The notes under the pieces were generated by a model that worked only from the letters and a program-made list of their open reading frames with translations, was not told the DNA's origin and ran no database searches. From positions 1-9,673 of the forward strand of contig JAHJFH010000301.1 in the NCBI GenBank assembly GCA_018824925.1: 9,673 bases of DNA. Direction: 5' to 3'. This document shows positions 5,584 to 9,673 of this stretch, piece by piece (positions within the stretch are counted from its first letter, which is position 1; each line of letters begins with the position of its first letter). This DNA is from Thermoplasmatota archaeon. GTDB lineage: Archaea; Thermoplasmatota; E2; DHVEG-1. The position numbers and the translations under genes are program-made.

Positions 5584-7941
5584 ATGTATAAAAATAAGTT
5601 CAAAATAATAGGCTATGGGCTAGTTTTGATTTTACTAATTACTACATACGCATCCTCGGGTGCACCAAAAAATCAAATTGATGAACATAATATGAACATT
5701 ACCTCTGAGAGCGAATTATCTTTTGATTCACAAGAAGCCATTGTTACCTGTCAACTCTATGGCTTAGGTAGTAAAGACACTTCCTGCAAATCAACTTTGA
5801 CCTACGAAGAAGTAGAAACTATTCAAAATCTCATTAAACAGATCTACCAACAGATGACTTATGACCCTCACTCATACAACCTACAAGTATTACAAAAAGA
5901 ACTTATCCAAAGCGCAAAAGACTATCACCTAATTCCTACTGATTCACCACTTGCCACACTACCCGTATTTTTCAACACAACACAACCGCTAATCCCCCGA
6001 GCGCAGACACAATACCATGCCCAAGAATACCTATGCAATTACCTATCATTTGGAATTGGATCAGCTATGCCTGTTATCGTCCTCCCCCGCCTCATCCCCA
6101 TACTATTAACCCCAATTCCCCGAGTTTATTTCAAATGGAATGCCGCAGAAGGTTACACCACCTGTGGCGGAATACGTTCCGGAACCGGCTTTCAGGCTTT
6201 TGGAAAACAGACGGGGACTGCTCTGGGTTTCTGGGGTATGGGCTTTTCCATTTTCCTCCCGCCTGTTCAAAGCTATGCAATTTTAGGATATGCATTATAT
6301 GCATCTGTCGATGCCGACGAAATAGAACTTTGGCCACCCAATTATCCACCGGAGATTACACCAATCTTTCCACCCAACGGTGGAATAAATGTTCCTGTTG
6401 ATACTACTGAACTACGATTTGCAATCACGGATCGAAATGATGATCTTATGAGCTATAGTGTTACAACTCAGCCATACATTGGTTCAGCAAATGTTAACAA
6501 TGTTGCTGAAGGAACCTATAGTGTGTCGGTGAGTAATATTGAGGGGACCCAAGATTATAGTTGGACTGTGCAGGTTACCGATAGTGAAAACATTGTTGAA
6601 GAAACCTTCACTTTCTCAACTGAACCCGTTGCTCCCATCGTCTCTAATCCTGCACCTTATGATGGGGAACGTTTTGTTTCTATTTCTCAATCACAATTAC
6701 GATTTCATTTGAGAGATCCACAAGGAGATCGCATGGATTATACTGTAGAGACATCACCAAATATTGGGTCAGGAAATGGTATAGAGGTAAATGAGGGATA
6801 CTATTCTATCGCTATTGGTAACTTGGAGTTTCTAGCAAATTATACTTGGTTTGTTAATGTTACTGATGGAATTCATTGGAAACATGAAACATTTAAATTT
6901 CAAACTGAAATGATGATGGATTTTAATCCATATGATGAAGGATGGTTGTATCGGAAAAATATTACAATAGATCATACACAGGTTGCAGGTGATCTCACAA
7001 ACTTCCCTGCACTCATCAGTATAACTGATACTGATCTTCGGGATAAAGCACAACCAAATGGCGATGACATCCTATTCATGGATGATTCGGGTAGTGCACA
7101 TCGACTTTGGCATGAAATCGAATCCTATGAACAAAGCTCTGGAAAACTTGTGGCATGGGTAAATATCACCACCATATCTTCCTCTGATGATACAACAATA
7201 TGTATCTATTATGGTAATTCTGAGTGTGTCTCACAAGCATTTGCAGAATATGTGTGGGATTCACATTTTTCCGCCGTATGGCATATGTCTGATCTTCATG
7301 ATTCAACCATCAATAATAACGATTTAACGAATTATGGTGCGACCATTACTTCTGGAATAATCAATAATTGTTATAGTTTTGATGGCATTGATGATTATAT
7401 GAGGTTTCCTCCAGTTATTGGATCTGGAAAACCTCTAACTATGGAGCTTTGGGTAGCAATTCAGGGTACAAATATGGAAAATAGTGATTCGCAAGGATTA
7501 TTTAGCCCACTAAAAGAAAAAGTTACTCATGTTACCTTTAGAAAAACAGCTCATAGCAACATTCATCAGATGAGTTTTTACTCTGATTTTTATACCGGCT
7601 CATCACATGTAGTCGATACTGGGGAAAATAGTGTCACTTATGGATTGATGTATAATGTAGTATCGATGCTTGATTCTTCAGGAACCGCAAATATATATAT
7701 GAATGGAGTTTTAAAGGATACATATACTGGAATTGGTTCTTTAAACACATTTTCTGGTAGAGATAATGTCATTGGAGCTTATGATTACTCATCATCGATT
7801 AAATCCTATTCGTTTAGTTTAATTGATGAAATACGTGTTTCAAAATTTATACGAAGTCAGGAATGGATAGAAACACAATATAATAATCAAAATAATCCAT
7901 TAAACTTTTTTATCATAGGACCTGAAGAAACAGGATCCTAA
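5584..7941 (+). CDS. Secreted surface protein: unknown N-terminal domain, two Ig/Fn3-like domains, DUF2341 and LamG-like lectin domain
   Basis: A 785-residue exported protein. Residues 1-25 form a Sec signal peptide (MYKNKFK, then a hydrophobic stretch ending TTYASSGA). Residues about 50-250 are a domain I do not recognise: a CxxYG segment (56-60), a helical stretch (74-115), a Pro-rich hydrophobic segment (162-177) and a Gly/aromatic block (198-240), with Cys151 and Cys194 kept in the paralogue. Residues 253-347 and 349-442 look like two Ig/fibronectin-III-like beta-sandwich repeats (IxPIFPPNGG and APIVSNPAPYDG openings). Residues 453-550 match DUF2341 (WLYRKNITI, NFPALISI, HEIESY, YYGN). 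Residues 565-755 match a concanavalin-like LamG domain (AVWHMSD, YSFDGIDDYMRF, LTMELWV, LIDEIRVS). Six N-glycosylation sequons are present. It ends right after the lectin domain, with no membrane anchor or sorting signal. A role in carbohydrate binding or adhesion at the surface is inferred. It heads a tandem pair. Confidence 0.88.
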   Translation: MYKNKFKIIGYGLVLILLITTYASSGAPKNQIDEHNMNITSESELSFDSQEAIVTCQLYGLGSKDTSCKSTLTYEEVETIQNLIKQIYQQMTYDPHSYNLQVLQKELIQSAKDYHLIPTDSPLATLPVFFNTTQPLIPRAQTQYHAQEYLCNYLSFGIGSAMPVIVLPRLIPILLTPIPRVYFKWNAAEGYTTCGGIRSGTGFQAFGKQTGTALGFWGMGFSIFLPPVQSYAILGYALYASVDADEIELWPPNYPPEITPIFPPNGGINVPVDTTELRFAITDRNDDLMSYSVTTQPYIGSANVNNVAEGTYSVSVSNIEGTQDYSWTVQVTDSENIVEETFTFSTEPVAPIVSNPAPYDGERFVSISQSQLRFHLRDPQGDRMDYTVETSPNIGSGNGIEVNEGYYSIAIGNLEFLANYTWFVNVTDGIHWKHETFKFQTEMMMDFNPYDEGWLYRKNITIDHTQVAGDLTNFPALISITDTDLRDKAQPNGDDILFMDDSGSAHRLWHEIESYEQSSGKLVAWVNITTISSSDDTTICIYYGNSECVSQAFAEYVWDSHFSAVWHMSDLHDSTINNNDLTNYGATITSGIINNCYSFDGIDDYMRFPPVIGSGKPLTMELWVAIQGTNMENSDSQGLFSPLKEKVTHVTFRKTAHSNIHQMSFYSDFYTGSSHVVDTGENSVTYGLMYNVVSMLDSSGTANIYMNGVLKDTYTGIGSLNTFSGRDNVIGAYDYSSSIKSYSFSLIDEIRVSKFIRSQEWIETQYNNQNNPLNFFIIGPEETGS
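6076..6101 (+). repeat. 26-bp exact direct repeat, copy 1 (copy 2 at 8506-8531)
   Basis: Encodes part of the Pro-rich VLPRLIP segment of the unknown N-terminal domain. It is identical to 8506-8531, exactly 2430 bp away, and marks the tandem gene duplication. Confidence 0.85.
7095..7124 (+). repeat. 30-bp exact direct repeat, copy 1 (copy 2 at 9525-9554)
   Basis: Encodes AHRLWHEIES of the DUF2341 domain. It is identical to 9525-9554, again 2430 bp away. Confidence 0.85.
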
Positions 7942-7995
7942 AAAAAAAAGATGTAAAACAAAACCAACATAAAAAGAAAAAAAACGCCTCGCAAA

Positions 7996-8001
7996 GGGAG
8001 G
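7996..8001 (+). promoter_or_regulatory. Strong ribosome-binding site of the second surface protein
   Basis: GGGAGG lies 9 bases before ATG 8011, the same arrangement as in the first copy. The 69-bp A-rich gap before it shows no TATA box or T-rich terminator, so the gene is probably read from the promoter upstream of 5584. Confidence 0.75.
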
Positions 8002-8010
8002 AAAAACTCA

Positions 8011-9673
8011 ATGATAAAATACTTAACAAAAAAAGGCCTGAGCCTATTACTCCTAAGTAGCTTATTAATAACCAGTTTACCCCATGGAATGGGAACTTCT
8101 GAAACCACCATCGATGAATCACTACAAACAAATATCACCGATACACCAACCAACCAAACAACAGCTATCATTCACTGCACCACCTACGGATTCACTAAAC
8201 ACGACACCACCACACACAACACCATGACCACCCAAGAAGCATACCATCTCAAAAACCTCCTCCAACAACTACAACACCACATCACCACCACCCCCACCTC
8301 ACCAACCATAAAAACCCTACAAGAAACTATCATAACCTATGCCAAAAACCACCAGCTTCTACCACCCAACTTCCACATTCCACTGACACCCCAGTTTAGT
8401 CATCGCCTCATATCATTACTTCCTCCACCCCGGCAAACACTAACTAAAGCAGCAGAATACCTCTGCAACTATGTCTCCTTCGGCACTGGTTCAGCCATGC
8501 CCGTAATCGTCCTCCCCCGCCTCATCCCCATCCTCCTCACCCCCATACCCCGCTTCTACCTTAAATGGTCTGCCGAGGAAGGCATCACCTCCTGCGGTGG
8601 CATCCAATCCCACACCGGATTTATCGCCCATGGATACCAGGAAGGAACTGCACTTGGTTTCTGGGGAATCGGGTTTTCCATCTTTCTCACACCCATTATG
8701 GAATATGGCATCTTTGGCTATGCGCTCTACGCCAGTGTTGAGGCACAAGACATTGAACTCTGGCCACCCAACTATCCACCGGAGATCACCCCAGTCTATC
8801 CACCAGACAATGCCGTCAACATACCGATCAACACCCCCGAACTCAGTTTTGCCCTCCATGATCCAAACCAGGATCTCATGAGCTATTCTATCACCACCAC
8901 ACCATACTGCGGAAGTGGTAATGCCAATGCCCAACCCGATGGGACCTATAGCATACCACTTACCAGCCTTGAAGGTACCCAGACCTATCAATGGACCATC
9001 ATGGTCACTGATGGAGAAAACACCCAAGAACAAACCTACTACTTCACCACCGAACGGGTTGCACCAGAGGTTACCAACCCGGTACCATTGGATGGTCAAC
9101 GATTCATATCAGTAAATCTAACCCACATATCATTTCATCTCCAAGACCCCCAAGGAGATCATATGGACTACACCGTTGAAACCAGCCCCGACATTGGCAG
9201 TAGCAGTGGAACCGGTGTATCCGGTGGAACCTACACAGTCCCTGTTGAGGGACTGGAGTATATGACAGAATACACCTGGTATATCAATGTGACCGATGGA
9301 ATCCATTGGAAACATCAAAAGTATGCATTCCAGACAGAGCCAATTATGGTCTTTGATCCCTTCTTGGAAGGATGGCAATACCGAAAAAATATCACGATTG
9401 ATCACACCAAGGTCGCAGGAGATCTCACCAACTTCCCCGTACTTATCAGCCTAACCGATACCGATCTCCGAGACAAGGTACAACCAGATGGAGATGATAT
9501 CCTCTTCATGAATGACTCAGGTATTGCACATCGACTTTGGCATGAAATCGAATCATATGAATATACCACAGGAGAAATCGTTGCATGGGTGAATGTATCT
9601 AATCTAAATTCATCAACTAATACATCATTTTTTATGTATTATGGAAATCCAAATTGCACAGAACAACAATTCC
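8011..9673 (+). CDS. Second, tandemly duplicated secreted surface protein, 3' end outside window
   Basis: Open from ATG 8011 to the window end without a stop: 554 complete codons. Residues 1-28 are a Sec signal peptide (MIKYLTKKG, then LSLLLLSSLLITSL). The order matches the upstream copy: CxxYG-type N-terminal segment (about 50-115), the conserved unknown block (EYLCNY, VLPRLIPILLTPIPR, SCGG, ALGFWGIGFSIFL, GYALYASV; about 148-240), WPPNYPPEITP linker, two Ig/Fn3-like repeats and DUF2341 (QYRKNITIDH, NFPVLISL, HEIESY, YYGN). A LamG-like domain can be expected beyond the edge but is not seen. Ten N-glycosylation sequons are visible. Residues about 50-120 are much more diverged than the rest and very rich in Thr, His, Gln and Pro, because this stretch of DNA is almost free of G. 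Function as a surface or adhesive protein is inferred from domains; the conserved N-terminal block has no assigned function that I know. Confidence 0.87.
   Translation, partial: MIKYLTKKGLSLLLLSSLLITSLPHGMGTSETTIDESLQTNITDTPTNQTTAIIHCTTYGFTKHDTTTHNTMTTQEAYHLKNLLQQLQHHITTTPTSPTIKTLQETIITYAKNHQLLPPNFHIPLTPQFSHRLISLLPPPRQTLTKAAEYLCNYVSFGTGSAMPVIVLPRLIPILLTPIPRFYLKWSAEEGITSCGGIQSHTGFIAHGYQEGTALGFWGIGFSIFLTPIMEYGIFGYALYASVEAQDIELWPPNYPPEITPVYPPDNAVNIPINTPELSFALHDPNQDLMSYSITTTPYCGSGNANAQPDGTYSIPLTSLEGTQTYQWTIMVTDGENTQEQTYYFTTERVAPEVTNPVPLDGQRFISVNLTHISFHLQDPQGDHMDYTVETSPDIGSSSGTGVSGGTYTVPVEGLEYMTEYTWYINVTDGIHWKHQKYAFQTEPIMVFDPFLEGWQYRKNITIDHTKVAGDLTNFPVLISLTDTDLRDKVQPDGDDILFMNDSGIAHRLWHEIESYEYTTGEIVAWVNVSNLNSSTNTSFFMYYGNPNCTEQQF
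8506..8531 (+). repeat. 26-bp exact direct repeat, copy 2
   Basis: Identical to 6076-6101; same codons of the unknown N-terminal domain in the paralogue. Confidence 0.85.
9525..9554 (+). repeat. 30-bp exact direct repeat, copy 2
   Basis: Identical to 7095-7124; same codons of DUF2341 in the paralogue. Confidence 0.85.

Noticed and set aside
7987..8001. CCTC/GAGG inverted repeat that could hide the ribosome site of the second surface gene
   Set aside because: Only four base pairs with a seven-base loop; too weak to claim as a regulator or terminator.
8491..9099. A 202-codon minus-strand open frame
   Set aside because: It is antisense to the second surface protein and exists because that gene is G-poor, which removes stop codons on the other strand. 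No ribosome site or recognisable domain.

Overview
The window looks archaeal, most likely an uncultivated euryarchaeon of the Thermoplasmata/Thermoplasmatota type. This is inferred from gene content and signals, not from a marker gene. The evidence is: archaeal-type sugar-nucleotidyltransferase/left-handed-helix fusions beside glmS; ribosome-binding sites that use the extended GTGAT(C) part of the archaeal anti-Shine-Dalgarno as well as GGGAGG; a TATA-box-like promoter; and large secreted proteins with DUF2341 and LamG-like domains. Every gene with a visible end stops at TAA. All genes lie on the + strand, and no gene-free stretch exceeds about 120 bp. No tRNA, rRNA, CRISPR array or insertion sequence was seen.

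Layout. (1) 2-547: 3' part of an APS kinase (cysC), followed after 3 bp by a small PAPS-dependent sulfotransferase (551-1144), together a sulfate activation and transfer pair. (2) An AT-rich 93-bp gap with a possible terminator or promoter. (3) 1238-5466: an amino-sugar nucleotide operon made of a GlmU-like nucleotidyltransferase, glmS, and a second GlmU-like protein. glmS starts at TTG one base after the preceding stop and carries an in-frame TGA at 4029-4031. (4) A 117-bp AT-rich promoter region with three helically phased TGCAAYTAT elements and a TATA box. (5) 5584-7941 and 8011 to the window end: two tandemly duplicated secreted surface proteins, the second cut by the window edge.

How they may work together. 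GlmS makes glucosamine-6-phosphate, and the downstream GlmU-like enzyme, which keeps acetyltransferase residues, probably makes UDP-GlcNAc. The upstream paralogue lacks those residues and probably supplies another nucleotide sugar. CysC makes PAPS, and the sulfotransferase places sulfate on an unknown acceptor. The adjacent surface proteins are rich in N-glycosylation sequons. The simplest reading is a locus for sulfated amino-sugar glycans on a cell envelope with its surface proteins nearby; that link is inference from proximity.

Points of most interest are the in-frame stop in glmS just upstream of its catalytic C-terminal lysine, the split in function between the two GlmU paralogues around glmS, an apparently uncharacterised N-terminal domain shared by the tandem surface proteins, the extreme C-over-G strand bias in part of the second surface gene, and the phased promoter repeats.
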